Positions 23,758-32,363 of a stretch of 33,099 bases of DNA are shown in pieces. Below the pieces are notes generated by a model that was not told the origin of the DNA, ran no database searches, and worked only from the letters and a program-made list of their open reading frames with translations. The translations under genes and the position numbers were made by a program. Where the stretch lies: contig JAUQOW010000021.1 of assembly GCA_030550675.1 (NCBI GenBank), positions 1 to 33,099 on the forward strand, written 5' to 3'. This stretch comes from Chloroflexota bacterium. Its GTDB lineage: Bacteria > Chloroflexota > Chloroflexia > Chloroflexales > Roseiflexaceae. Within the stretch, counting starts at the first letter, position 1. Each line of letters opens with the position of its first letter.

Positions 23758-24327
23758 ATGCCCATCCGAAATTTCGACGTCGTCAACCATCCAATCCGCA
23801 TGCGCATTTTCCAGTTGCTGCACAATGTGCGCCTGTCCATCAACCAGTTAGCCGAGCTGTTACCCGATGTGCCCAAACCGTCGCTCTACCGCCACGTACG
23901 GAAGCTGGTCGAGGCTGGCGTGATCTACGTGGCGGACCGACGCCTGGTGCATGGCATCGAGGAGCGCTTCTACACCTCGGTCGAGGGACTGATCGATCCG
24001 GAAGAAGTGCATCAGCCCGGCGGACTGGAGACATTCGCCGAGCATGTGCGCATCTATGGTTCGGTGGTGGCGCAGGACTTGGCGCAGTATGTGCTGACGC
24101 GCGGCACGCCTGATCTCGCCAACGTCGCCGCACGCGACCACGTCTTCTACGCAACGGAAGAAGAATTCATCCATCTGCGCGAGACGATCTATGAGATGTT
24201 GCGCGCGATGGAACAACAACCCCCCGCTCCCGGACGCACACAACGCCGCATGTTTATCATGGCGCATCCGTTATTGGCGTCGCTGCTGACGTCTGAATCA
24301 GACGACAATCGCCTGACTGGACGCTGA
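23758..24327 (+). CDS. Winged helix-turn-helix transcriptional regulator (ArsR-like)
   Basis: This 189-aa cytoplasmic protein has an N-terminal winged-helix DNA-binding domain (about 5-75): VVNHPIRMRIFQLLHNVRLS, then a recognition region PKPSLYRHVRKLVEAGV and the wing around VADRRLVHGIEERFY. This layout fits the HTH_20/ArsR group. The C-terminal part (about 80-180) is helical, with no metal-binding Cys cluster, so a small-molecule ligand or dimerisation role is likely. It has its own good promoter. The ABC ATPase gene follows after about 95 bp on the same strand and phnX lies upstream, so it may control either. ATG 23758 has only a weak AGG upstream. Confidence 0.85.
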   Translation: MPIRNFDVVNHPIRMRIFQLLHNVRLSINQLAELLPDVPKPSLYRHVRKLVEAGVIYVADRRLVHGIEERFYTSVEGLIDPEEVHQPGGLETFAEHVRIYGSVVAQDLAQYVLTRGTPDLANVAARDHVFYATEEEFIHLRETIYEMLRAMEQQPPAPGRTQRRMFIMAHPLLASLLTSESDDNRLTGR

Positions 24328-24421
24328 TAACTCCGGCGCTTAGTTGTGATAAGCTGAAGATCCGATGCGTTTGAAGCGTCCGCACATCTCTGGCGGCGCC
24401 AGGGCATGCACAGAGACGGCG

Positions 24422-25069
24422 ATGACGACCATCAACATTCGCGGCATTTCCAAAGCCTTCGGATCGGTCTCGGTTCTGGAGCGCGTTTCGCTGGACATCA
24501 CCCCCAAAGAGCGTCTGGTGATCGTCGGTCCGTCAGGGTGCGGCAAAACGACGCTCCTGCGCCTGATCGCCGGTCTGGAGACGCCTGATGCAGGTGAAAT
24601 ATGGATTGGTGGACGGCAGGCAAGCAGCCCGACGCAGGTCATTCCTCCGCATATGAGGAATACAGGAATGGCATTTCAGGCGCCGGCGCTCTGGCCCCAT
24701 ATGACGGTCTGGGACAATATCGCCTTTGGGCTTGCGCGGACGGACAGGCGTGAAATCCGGCGTCGCATTGAGGAGTTGCTGACAGCATTAGGACTGGAGC
24801 ATCTCTCCCGGCGATACCCGCATCAAATCTCCGGCGGCGAAGCGCGTCGCGTCGCCCTGGCGCGCGCGCTTGCCCCTCGTCCTGCAATTCTGCTGCTCGA
24901 CGAGCCGCTCACGCACTTGAATTCTGACCTCAAACAGCGCGTCCTGTCCGTTCTTCAGACGCATCTTGATCGGTATCAGCCCGTGCTGGTGTATGTCACT
25001 CACGACAACGACGAAGCGCATCTCATCGCCACGCGGATTGTCAACCTTGAGAAACGCAGAAGCGTATGA
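24422..25069 (+). CDS. ABC transporter ATP-binding protein (FbpC/PotA-like)
   Basis: This is the ATPase of an ABC importer. The 215-aa product has Walker A GPSGCGKTT (about 37-45), Q-loop FQAPALWPHMTVWDNI, signature ISGGEARRVALARAL (canonical LSGGQ), Walker B ILLLDEP and H-loop VTHDNDEA. It lacks the C-terminal regulatory (TOBE) domain of full-length FbpC/PotA proteins of about 350 aa. ATG 24422 (MTTINIRGISK) is preferred to the in-frame ATG 24365 because it fits the family N-terminus, though neither has a strong ribosome-binding site. No permease is adjacent. The likely partners, a binding protein and a double-domain permease, lie 4.6 kb downstream. It overlaps the next gene by ATGA, so both are translated together. 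Confidence 0.88.
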   Translation: MTTINIRGISKAFGSVSVLERVSLDITPKERLVIVGPSGCGKTTLLRLIAGLETPDAGEIWIGGRQASSPTQVIPPHMRNTGMAFQAPALWPHMTVWDNIAFGLARTDRREIRRRIEELLTALGLEHLSRRYPHQISGGEARRVALARALAPRPAILLLDEPLTHLNSDLKQRVLSVLQTHLDRYQPVLVYVTHDNDEAHLIATRIVNLEKRRSV

Positions 25070-26073
25070 ACCTGCGCCAGGTCTGGAAGCCGATTGCGCA
25101 ATTCCTGAGCGGCGTCCTGCTGATTGCAGGCATAAGCGGCATCATCTGGGTTCTGGTCCCTCGCCCCAAAGCGCCGGAAGCATGGCAGATCATCCGTCCG
25201 CCGATCGATGTGGCGGCGCTGGCGTTGTACGATGGCGCCATATGGGCAGGCGGCAGAGATGGTGTCGTGCGGATCGATCCGGTCAGCGGCGCGCTGCTGG
25301 AAGATGTGCGCATCGAAGGAAACGCCCTCCGTTTCGTGTATGCGCTGCTGGTCACCCGCGAAGGTGATCTCTGGATCGGGCATGACCGGGGCATCCATCG
25401 TCTTCATCAGGGGCGATGGGAGCATATGCGCACTATTGGCGACGTACCGCTGGCGCGGGTGTATGCTCTGCTTCAGACTCGCGACGGCGCGATCTGGATT
25501 GGAACTGAGACGGGATTACTGCGCTACCGCCATAACGACGCGACCTTTTTCACCCGCGACGACGGATTGGCAAGCAATGTCGTTTCAGTCTTATTTGAGG
25601 ACAGTCGCGGCGTCGTATGGGCGGGCAATGGGATGACGATGGAGGGGGGATTATCTTCCTGGGACGGAACCGCATGGCGCACGTATGAGGGGCTGGTGCA
25701 TCCAATGATCAACGCCATTATTGAGGACCACAACGGCGTTCTCTGGTTTGGCGCCGGTTTTGCTGCGCGCGGCGGCATCTCGCGCTTCGATGGAACAACG
25801 TGGAGCGTCATCACCCGCGCCGACGGGCTGGCTGGCGATAAGGTGCGCTCGCTCTTCCAGGATGCGTATGGCGGCATCTGGGCTGGTTCAGAGTACGATG
25901 GCGTGGCGCATCTGACGAACAATGGCTGGGAAGTGTTTGATGCCGACGATGGTTTCTCCGGCGCGGAAACCAAGGCGATCATGCAAACTCCCGACGGAGA
26001 TATGTGGTTTGGCACAGATAATGGCATTACGCGCATGCGCGCATCATTCTTCGATCAACGCGCAAACCACTAA
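25066..26073 (+). CDS. Membrane-anchored beta-propeller protein (Reg_prop repeats)
   Basis: This 335-aa protein has an N-terminal membrane segment (about 14-32) followed by a soluble domain outside the membrane. That domain shows seven similar motifs of the form (I/L/V/M)W-(I/A/F)-G: IWAGGRDG, LWIGHDRG, IWIGTETG, VWAGNGMT, LWFGAGFA, IWAGSEYDG and MWFGTDNG. This suggests a complete seven-bladed propeller of the kind found as the sensor part of hybrid two-component systems. No kinase or output domain follows; the protein ends after the seventh motif. ATG 25066 overlaps the ATPase stop (ATGA), so the pair is tightly coupled. Its role with an ABC ATPase is unknown; ligand sensing or binding is an inference. 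Confidence 0.82.
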   Translation: MNLRQVWKPIAQFLSGVLLIAGISGIIWVLVPRPKAPEAWQIIRPPIDVAALALYDGAIWAGGRDGVVRIDPVSGALLEDVRIEGNALRFVYALLVTREGDLWIGHDRGIHRLHQGRWEHMRTIGDVPLARVYALLQTRDGAIWIGTETGLLRYRHNDATFFTRDDGLASNVVSVLFEDSRGVVWAGNGMTMEGGLSSWDGTAWRTYEGLVHPMINAIIEDHNGVLWFGAGFAARGGISRFDGTTWSVITRADGLAGDKVRSLFQDAYGGIWAGSEYDGVAHLTNNGWEVFDADDGFSGAETKAIMQTPDGDMWFGTDNGITRMRASFFDQRANH

Positions 26074-26145
26074 TGTGTTTATTCATTCCCAAAAAATTCT
26101 TATAGCGAGATCAAATAAAACCTGGACAAGAGAGCCTGCGCTTCT

Positions 26146-26218
26146 GGGACGGTTAGCGTTGGCTGAGCCTGTCGAAGCCGACGCCGATCACGAGGATTGC
26201 CCAATATCTGGTTGATCT
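26146..26218 (-). repeat. Dispersed palindromic repeat, copy C
   Basis: In the orientation of copy A it reads AGATCAACCAGATATTGGGC, then AATCCTCGTGATCGGCGTC, the loop TCGACAGGCTC and AGCCAACGCTAACCGTC. It is the same element as copy A with scattered substitutions that weaken the stem. Confidence 0.82.
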
Positions 26219-26298
26219 TTTAGTCACTTGAGAGTTTTTATCGATAGAAAGGCTTATAAGTTCCTGATCTCACAAATTATGTCCTTTCGTCCCCGGTC

Positions 26299-26327
26299 TT
26301 GACGAATATCCAGGTTTCCTGTAGGAT
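26299..26327 (+). promoter_or_regulatory. Promoter of the envelope/FHA gene set
   Basis: TTGACG (26299-26304), a 17-bp spacer and TAGGAT (26322-26327); transcript start near 26334. It separates this gene set from the upstream ATPase-propeller pair. Confidence 0.65.
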
Positions 26328-26396
26328 GACGATAGAAAAAATCTGATGCCTGACCGACCTTGAGCCAGCTTCGTAGGGTGACAGAAGCAGAAAGCG

Positions 26397-27109
26397 ATGG
26401 ACTCTCGCGCACATCACTACTACGAGCGGTACCGGCAGGTGCGCGCAATGCGCGACGCGGGTCGGATGTCGCCGCAGCAGTTTCTTGCCGAAATACAAAC
26501 GTTGCGCTGGCAGGATAGCAACGGAGTATGGTGGCAGATCAGCGCGGAAGGCGCGTTGCTCTACTTCGACGGACGCCAGTGGATTCCCGCCCAGCCGCCT
26601 GCTACGCCAGCAGCCAGCGCGCCCCCGGCAACGCTGGGAATACCGTCTGCCGCGCCGCCCGGCGCTCGCCCGGCGCCACCTGCGGCGCCGGGAATGCCGC
26701 CCGGCGCCCGCCCGATCCCGCCTGGCGGTTCGTCCCGCCCATTGGCGCTGGCGCCGCTCCTGCCGATCATTCCTGCGTTGCTCTGCGGCGGGTGTGGTTC
26801 TTCTATACGTTTCTCGGTCTCTTCAAGTACGAGGGTCTGAGAGGAGTCGATTGGGTGACTCCGCTGATCGTCGGGGGACTGCCGGTCGCCTTCTGGCTGT
26901 TCAAGAAACCGCTTGACGATCTTCTATTGCCGCTCAAACCGGTGATCGTAGCCATTCCCTGGGTGGTGCGACTCGGCATCGTGCTGGCAGTGCCCATTTT
27001 TATGGGGTGGGTGCTGAACGCGATTATTTTCAACTCTGGCTATCTGGGGTTGCAGATGTCGGCCTTCATCAGCGTCGTGACGGCTGGCGTGCTGATGCGG
27101 TATCGATAA
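26397..27109 (+). pseudogene. Proline-linker membrane protein, interrupted by a -1 frameshift
   Basis: The first frame from ATG 26397 codes an N-terminal domain (about 1-62, YERYRQVRAMRDAGRMSPQQ, then LYFDGRQW), a Pro/Ala/Gly-rich linker (63-113) and the start of a membrane segment (ALAPLLPIIPALLCGG). It then runs into unrelated Ser/Arg residues and stops at 26838-26840. The continuation is in the -1 frame: VWFFYTFLGLFKYEGL followed by three more hydrophobic stretches to TAA 27107-27109. The switch lies near 26786-26793 in TGCGGCGGGTGTGG, and one extra G there would restore a single protein of about 237 aa. No classic slippery heptamer is present, so a one-base deletion or a sequence error is likelier than programmed shifting. 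Function unknown; it heads a set with the next two genes. Confidence 0.75.
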
Positions 27110-27119
27110 AGGCAGCGCT

Positions 27120-28313
27120 ATGACACGCGATAAACGGTCTTTTCTCTGGCTGGCGCTGATCGTGCTGGGGTGCGCGCTGGCGCTGACGTTTGCATCCCCG
27201 GATGTGGCGTATGCCGATGATTGCACGCGCGATCCGCTCAACGCCGCCGACTGTATGCGAACGGAGGGTTTCCGTGAGACAATTGCCATCATCGTGAGTC
27301 TTGGCGGAGCGATTGCGACCGTGCTGGTCACTCTCCTGAGCGGCATTTCGGTCGCAGCGCCGCCGGCTGCACCGCCAGCGACGCCCGTGACGCCGCCTGC
27401 CACGCCGCCCGGCGCCCCATCGCCGCCGCCGGTCGCCCCGCCCACTGTTCCCGCCGCGCCCGCGCCGCCGCCTGTTGCTCCATCGCCGCCGCGCGAGATG
27501 ACGCTGACCGATGCCGCAGGGCGAGAGCATCGGTATGAATGGAGTGAAGAACATCAGGGATATGTCAATATCCAGACCGGCGGCGTGTTCGATCCAACGC
27601 TCTGGAGCGAGTATAACCGGAATCTCCTGGAGAACCTCAGGTTCATCGAGGAGCAACGCCGAAAGCTGGAGAGCCGCCAGACCGATTTTGACCGCCAGAT
27701 GGATCGTATGGTTGAGAACCAGCGGCAGGAGATGGAACGGCTGCGCCAGGAGCAATACCGGCGACAACTGGAAAGGAAACGCGAGGAGATAGAGGCGAGC
27801 ATAGAAGATGCGCTGGGTGACGCGCAAAAATATACCTCGTTTGCTGAGGGATACGATCTATTTCTCAAGGGTCTTGAATGGATCAAGTGGGGTGCGGATA
27901 CGGTGATCGATGTCGGCGCCCAGCTCAGCCCCGGCACGGGAAAACTGGTTAGAATGGCGTATAAGTTCGCTTCAGGCGTCGGTGAAGGCATCGGAGAAGG
28001 GATGGCAGACCCCAGCCAGTTTGTATCGCATGTCATCAAAGGTGCGATGCGAGGCGGGATTGATGTGGGCAAAGATGCCGTCAAAGATTATCTTCGACCA
28101 GGAGTGCTGAAGCGTTTGCCGAAGCCTCTCGCAGACAACCCGGTCATCTCCAAATTTCCTATACCGCGAGATTACGGCGACGATCCGATGTCAGCAATAC
28201 CGCTTATCGACAAATTACGTGCTGGTGGGAATGTCGTGTTTAAGCGAATACGAAACACTGCCAATCCAGTCGTATTGCTTGGCGATAAACTGAAGGATTT
28301 GATTGGCAAATAG
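27120..28313 (+). CDS. Secreted or membrane-anchored coiled-coil protein, unknown function
   Basis: I do not recognise a family for this 397-aa protein. In order it shows a signal peptide (1-32, ending VAYA), a short segment with two Cys (35, 45) that could form a disulfide outside the membrane, a transmembrane helix (about 53-77), a Pro/Ala-rich linker (78-124), a small domain with HRYEWSEEHQGYVN, a highly charged coiled coil (about 165-235, rich in Arg, Glu and Gln) and a C-terminal region with Gly-rich amphipathic helices. By topology the coiled coil would be cytoplasmic if the signal is cleaved and the second helix anchors it. It starts 10 bp after the frameshifted gene and ends 11 bp before the FHA gene, so the three form one transcription unit. 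Confidence 0.75.
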   Translation: MTRDKRSFLWLALIVLGCALALTFASPDVAYADDCTRDPLNAADCMRTEGFRETIAIIVSLGGAIATVLVTLLSGISVAAPPAAPPATPVTPPATPPGAPSPPPVAPPTVPAAPAPPPVAPSPPREMTLTDAAGREHRYEWSEEHQGYVNIQTGGVFDPTLWSEYNRNLLENLRFIEEQRRKLESRQTDFDRQMDRMVENQRQEMERLRQEQYRRQLERKREEIEASIEDALGDAQKYTSFAEGYDLFLKGLEWIKWGADTVIDVGAQLSPGTGKLVRMAYKFASGVGEGIGEGMADPSQFVSHVIKGAMRGGIDVGKDAVKDYLRPGVLKRLPKPLADNPVISKFPIPRDYGDDPMSAIPLIDKLRAGGNVVFKRIRNTANPVVLLGDKLKDLIGK

Positions 28314-28324
28314 CGAGGATCGGC

Positions 28325-29650
28325 ATGGAACAGACCACCCGGATCGAAATCCGGCAATCCTGGCTGCCGGTGCTGGAACGCGCGGTTCCTGGACCGAAAA
28401 ACATCCTCTCGCCGCTGCACCTGCGCGTTGCACAGCAACCCGACGGCGATGTCTGGCGCAGCGGTCTGTTCGATCCGCAGGGACGGTTGCTCCCGGCATA
28501 TATGCCGGTGATGCAGATGCTGGCAAACCCGCTGTCGCTGGTTGATCTTCAGTTTACCATCGGGGACTATCAACAACAGGTGACCCTGTACTACAGTCAG
28601 CCTGGCGCAGCGCCGGTGTCGATGCACAATACGCAAAATGGTCTGATTCTGGAATATCCCGCGAAGATCAAGGATATTTTTCTGGGAGTGGTGCAGTTCA
28701 GCGGCGATAGCGTGATCGGCAGCCTCGATGTGCAGCTTTCACTGCCGTATCTGGAGGCGCTGGCGCTGGCGGGGCTGATCGATCTCCATCGCCGGCAGGC
28801 GGCGCGGGCGTTCGCTGATGTTACCGCGCCTTCATTCCAACCGGTTCCCCTCTCCGATCTGGCGAACTGGCTGACGCGCTGCCCCAATAATCCGCAATGG
28901 CTGACCGCGATCATTCGCAAACCCGACGATCCGCCGCCGTCCTGGGATCTGCTTCAGTCTGCAATCATGCGCCTGGCGGCGCGCGGGGCATGTCGCGCTG
29001 AGGGTGCGGGGTATCTGCTGTCGGATATGACCATGCCGGTGAGCGACCGGCTGTTCTGGATTGACCGGGTGTTCTCGTTGAGCATTGCGCGATTGAACAG
29101 CGGAGCGCCAGCGTCGGTCGCGCTTATGATGGCGGTTCAAGCCGGGGTTAATGATGTGTTGCGCATTGAATTCGCAGCGGACGAAGTGGCGCTCACCGGC
29201 GTCAGTCCGAGGAGGCTGGTTGAGGAGGTGTTCTTCTATCTCGAAGATGGCGGGTTCGCCCTCCCCGCGCCAGAGACGTCTCCGGCATACGCGCCGTCAA
29301 CGCCGCAACCGGGTAATGTGGCGTCCTCTGCTCCAACGATGACGCTCCAGCCGCCGCCGACGGCAACGGCGAAACTTGTGGCGCTGAACGGACCGCTGGC
29401 GAACCAGGAGTTTCCGTTGCGCGACTCGATGCGTCTGGGACGTGAGCGCGATAATGACCTTTCCCTGCCTGACCAGCAGGCGTCGCGGCATCATGCGGTC
29501 ATCCAGCTCCGCGAAGGGCGGTACTGGATCAGTGATCTCAATAGCAGGAATGGCACGCTGGTAAATGGCGCGCGGATCGCTCAGGCGACGCCCCTGACGA
29601 CTGGTGATGTGATTCAGATCGGCGACACCAGACTCCGGTTCAGCGCATGA
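28325..29650 (+). CDS. FHA-domain protein
   Basis: FHA domains bind phosphothreonine peptides. The 441-aa protein has a long N-terminal part with no recognised domain (about 1-325; mixed alpha/beta, no signal peptide), a Pro/Thr-rich linker (about 325-362) and a C-terminal FHA domain (about 363-440) with the conserved MRLGRERDNDLSLPD, SRHHAVIQ and DLNSRNGTLVNG motifs. The Arg, Ser and Asn used for phosphothreonine contact are all present. It lies 11 bp after the coiled-coil gene and overlaps the first possible start of the solute-binding protein. The presence of FHA implies control by a Ser/Thr kinase, but none is encoded in the window. It is likely a cytoplasmic partner of the two membrane proteins before it. 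Confidence 0.88.
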   Translation: MEQTTRIEIRQSWLPVLERAVPGPKNILSPLHLRVAQQPDGDVWRSGLFDPQGRLLPAYMPVMQMLANPLSLVDLQFTIGDYQQQVTLYYSQPGAAPVSMHNTQNGLILEYPAKIKDIFLGVVQFSGDSVIGSLDVQLSLPYLEALALAGLIDLHRRQAARAFADVTAPSFQPVPLSDLANWLTRCPNNPQWLTAIIRKPDDPPPSWDLLQSAIMRLAARGACRAEGAGYLLSDMTMPVSDRLFWIDRVFSLSIARLNSGAPASVALMMAVQAGVNDVLRIEFAADEVALTGVSPRRLVEEVFFYLEDGGFALPAPETSPAYAPSTPQPGNVASSAPTMTLQPPPTATAKLVALNGPLANQEFPLRDSMRLGRERDNDLSLPDQQASRHHAVIQLREGRYWISDLNSRNGTLVNGARIAQATPLTTGDVIQIGDTRLRFSA

Positions 29651-29688
29651 TCCTATCGCACATGCCACGTGCACGCGAGAGGCGAGTG

Positions 29689-30732
29689 ATGAGACCCGCA
29701 CTGCGATTACGGAATATCGCGCGGATAGGGCTGCTGGCAGCCCTCTGGCTGCTGGCGTCCTGCGGGTTGGCGTCTCCTGAACGGCGCGTTGTCGTCTACA
29801 CGTCGGTCGATCAGGTCTATGCCGAACCGATCTTGCAGAAGTTCGAGCAACAAACGGGTATTCGCGTTCAGGCGGTGTACGACGTCGAAGCCACGAAAAC
29901 GGTGGGATTGGCGCAGCGGCTGGTGTCGGAGAAAAATAATCCGCGCGCCGATGTCTTCTGGAATGGAGAGTTCCTGCAAACGCTCTCCCTGAAAGAACAG
30001 GGAGTGCTGGCGCCAGCGACGTTTTCCGCTGCTGGCGCGCTGCCGGCGAACTATGTCGATCCGCAGGGGTACTGGGCAGCGTTTGGCGGGCGCGCCAGGG
30101 TGATCCTCGTCAACACTGAACGCATCGCGCCCGGCGATGAACCCGCGTCGACGTTCGATCTCCTCTCGGAAGCATACCCGCCTGATACTATCGGCATGGC
30201 GTATCCGATGTTCGGCACGACCTCAACCGAAGCCGCAGCGTTCTATGCGCTCCTCGGCGCGGATGCAGCCCGACAGTTTTACCAGAATGTCGCGCGGCGC
30301 GGCATTCGCATCCTGGACGGCAACTCCGTGGTGCGCGACCAGGTGGCGAGCGGGCAACTCGCCTGGGGACTGACCGATACCGACGATGCCTGCGGCGCTA
30401 TCGAACGCGGGGCGCCGGTCAAAATGATCTTCCCCAACCAGGCTGAGGGTCAACCCGGCACGTTGATTATCCCAAATACTGTGGCGCGGGTCGCTGGCGG
30501 ACCCAACCCCGAAGCGGCGCAAACGTTGATCGATTATCTCCTCAGCCCGGAGGTCGAAGCGCAACTGGTGGAAATGAACTGGGTTCAGGTTCCCTCCCGC
30601 CCTCTGCCAGCGACGGTGAAGCCAGCCTGCGCGGTTGGGAGTGAGGTGCGGGGGATGCAGCTGTCGTTCGACGCCATCTACCAGATGCTTGAGACAGCCC
30701 GCACCGATCTCCGATCCATATTTGTGCGGTAA
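29689..30732 (+). CDS. ABC transporter solute-binding lipoprotein (FbpA-like)
   Basis: This captures the substrate for an ABC importer. The 347-aa product has a lipoprotein signal with lipobox LASC and Cys25. The mature part begins like the Fe3+/2-aminoethylphosphonate/spermidine-type binding proteins: VVVYTSVDQVYAEPILQKFE, then EKNNPRADVFWNGE and later GMAYPMFGTTSTEAAAFY. I chose ATG 29689 because GAGAGG at 29677-29682 is 6 nt upstream and the signal peptide then starts properly. An in-frame ATG at 29647 overlapping the FHA stop would add 14 residues. The paired C-terminal Tyr of ferric-binding proteins is not clearly present, so iron is not certain. The TAA overlaps the permease ATG by one base. 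Confidence 0.88.
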   Translation: MRPALRLRNIARIGLLAALWLLASCGLASPERRVVVYTSVDQVYAEPILQKFEQQTGIRVQAVYDVEATKTVGLAQRLVSEKNNPRADVFWNGEFLQTLSLKEQGVLAPATFSAAGALPANYVDPQGYWAAFGGRARVILVNTERIAPGDEPASTFDLLSEAYPPDTIGMAYPMFGTTSTEAAAFYALLGADAARQFYQNVARRGIRILDGNSVVRDQVASGQLAWGLTDTDDACGAIERGAPVKMIFPNQAEGQPGTLIIPNTVARVAGGPNPEAAQTLIDYLLSPEVEAQLVEMNWVQVPSRPLPATVKPACAVGSEVRGMQLSFDAIYQMLETARTDLRSIFVR

Positions 30733-32345
30733 TGCGTTCTACGGCGCGTCCAACCGGTCTGGCGCTTCGTCTTGCGACGTCAATCCTGTGGCTGCTGTCC
30801 GGCATGCTGGTGTTCGGTCCGCTGGCGGCGCTGCTTGGCGCCGGCGGCGAGGCGCTGCTACGGGAACCGGGCGATGCGCTGTCGCTTGCGCTTCCTTCAG
30901 GACGGCAGGCGACGCTGCTGCTCCGCAGCGTCGCTTTGAGCGCCTGTGTAGCACTTCTTGATCTGGCGCTGGGCGTTCTTTTCGTCTGCGCTGCCTGGCG
31001 ATTCGGTCAGCGCCTGGCATGGATGCGCTGGTTTCCTCTCGTGATGCTTGCGATTCCGCCGTACATTCACGCACTGGCATGGAATGCGATGGTCTATCGC
31101 CTGAGTCTCTGGTTGGGCGCGGTTCCTCCTCACGGCTTCTGGATGAGCGTCTGGGTGATGGCAATGGCGCTGTTGCCTGCTGGCATCGGTGTGGCGCTTG
31201 CCGGGTTGGAAACCGTGTCGCCAGCGCTGGTTGACGCGGCGCGCATCCATCATGATGATACGACTGTGCTATGGCGCATTGTCGTGCCGCTTGCCAGCCC
31301 GTTGCTGGCGGTTGGCAGCGGGTTGATCTTCCTGCTGAGTTTTACCGATTACAGCGTTCCCTCACTCTTTGGCGTCAATACCTATGCCCTCGATATTTTT
31401 GCCGAGTTCAGCGCCAGTCATTCCCCAGCGCGCGCGTTTCTGGCGTCGGTTCCGATGCTGCTGCTGATCATCCTGGTGCTGGCGGGGGGTCAACGACTGC
31501 TGCGCTCTGTTGCCCACCTGCCTGTGCCCGGCGTGTCTCCCTGGCGTCTTCCGCCGCGCTGGACGCCGGCATTCAACGCGCTTCAGGGGATTGGACTGAT
31601 CGTTGCAGCGGGGCAGATTGCCGTTCCGTTCGCTATGCTGCTCTGGCTTTCGTGGACGGGCGAAGGGTTCCAGACCACGCTCCAGTCGGCTGTTCAGGAA
31701 CTGCGACTGTCATTCATTATTGCAGGCGCCGCAGCGTGCGTCAGCCTGTTGCTGGCATGGACACTGGCGGAAACAAGAGGGCGACGACAATCGAATCGTT
31801 TTGCGGTATGGCTGTTGTTCCTGCCAGCAGCGATTCCGGCGCCGCTGATCGGCATTGGATTGGCGGCGCTCTGGAACCATCCTGGAACCGGCGCTCTCTA
31901 CGACAGCGCCCTGATGCCGGTGCTGGCTGTGCTGGCGCGGTTTGCGCCGCTGGCGATGGCGCTGGCAATCGCTCAGCATGATCGCGTCGATCCGCTCCTG
32001 TGGGATGCCGCACGCGTGTTTCAGGCAAGCAATCTCCATGCCGCATGGCGGATACGGTTGCCGTTGCTGGCGCCCGGTCTCGTGGCTGGCGCCAGCCTCG
32101 TGTTCGCCCTGGCGCTCGGCGAATTGGGCGCCACCCTGATCGTCGCGCCGCCAGGACAAGCCACGCTGACGATGCGCATTTACAATTATCTGCACTATGG
32201 CGCCAGCGATGTCGTGGCTGGGCTTTGCCTGACGATGGCGCTGCTCACGTTGACCGCCGGAGCCCTGAGCGCCATTTCACTGGCTCTCTGGAGACGCCCG
32301 CCAGGATCGCCGCATCTGCACGCTCAGTCTCACGACTCGGAATAA
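30732..32345 (+). CDS. ABC transporter permease, double-domain (FbpB-like)
   Basis: This inner-membrane channel belongs to an ABC importer. The 537-aa protein holds two homologous membrane domains, each with about six helices and an ATPase-docking EAA loop: VDAARIHHDDTTVLWRIV in the first half and WDAARVFQASNLHAAWRI in the second. Such fused permeases occur in ferric iron (FbpB) and 2-aminoethylphosphonate (PhnU2-type) importers. The start ATG overlaps the last base of the binding-protein stop (TAATG), a strong coupling sign. No ATPase gene follows; the best candidate partner is the one at 24422-25069. Downstream the coding strand flips. Confidence 0.92.
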   Translation: MRSTARPTGLALRLATSILWLLSGMLVFGPLAALLGAGGEALLREPGDALSLALPSGRQATLLLRSVALSACVALLDLALGVLFVCAAWRFGQRLAWMRWFPLVMLAIPPYIHALAWNAMVYRLSLWLGAVPPHGFWMSVWVMAMALLPAGIGVALAGLETVSPALVDAARIHHDDTTVLWRIVVPLASPLLAVGSGLIFLLSFTDYSVPSLFGVNTYALDIFAEFSASHSPARAFLASVPMLLLIILVLAGGQRLLRSVAHLPVPGVSPWRLPPRWTPAFNALQGIGLIVAAGQIAVPFAMLLWLSWTGEGFQTTLQSAVQELRLSFIIAGAAACVSLLLAWTLAETRGRRQSNRFAVWLLFLPAAIPAPLIGIGLAALWNHPGTGALYDSALMPVLAVLARFAPLAMALAIAQHDRVDPLLWDAARVFQASNLHAAWRIRLPLLAPGLVAGASLVFALALGELGATLIVAPPGQATLTMRIYNYLHYGASDVVAGLCLTMALLTLTAGALSAISLALWRRPPGSPHLHAQSHDSE

Positions 32346-32363
32346 GCATCTCTGCTCCCGTAG

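Larger units (their letters stand above)
26074..26396. other. Intergenic region with repeat copy C and a promoter
   Basis: No gene is seen in these 323 bp. They contain dispersed repeat copy C (26146-26218), an A+T-rich stretch, and the promoter of the following gene set. Confidence 0.65.

Noticed and set aside
26780-26800. Programmed -1 ribosomal frameshift
   Set aside because: No X XXY YYZ slippery heptamer or obvious downstream pseudoknot at the switch; a one-base loss is simpler.
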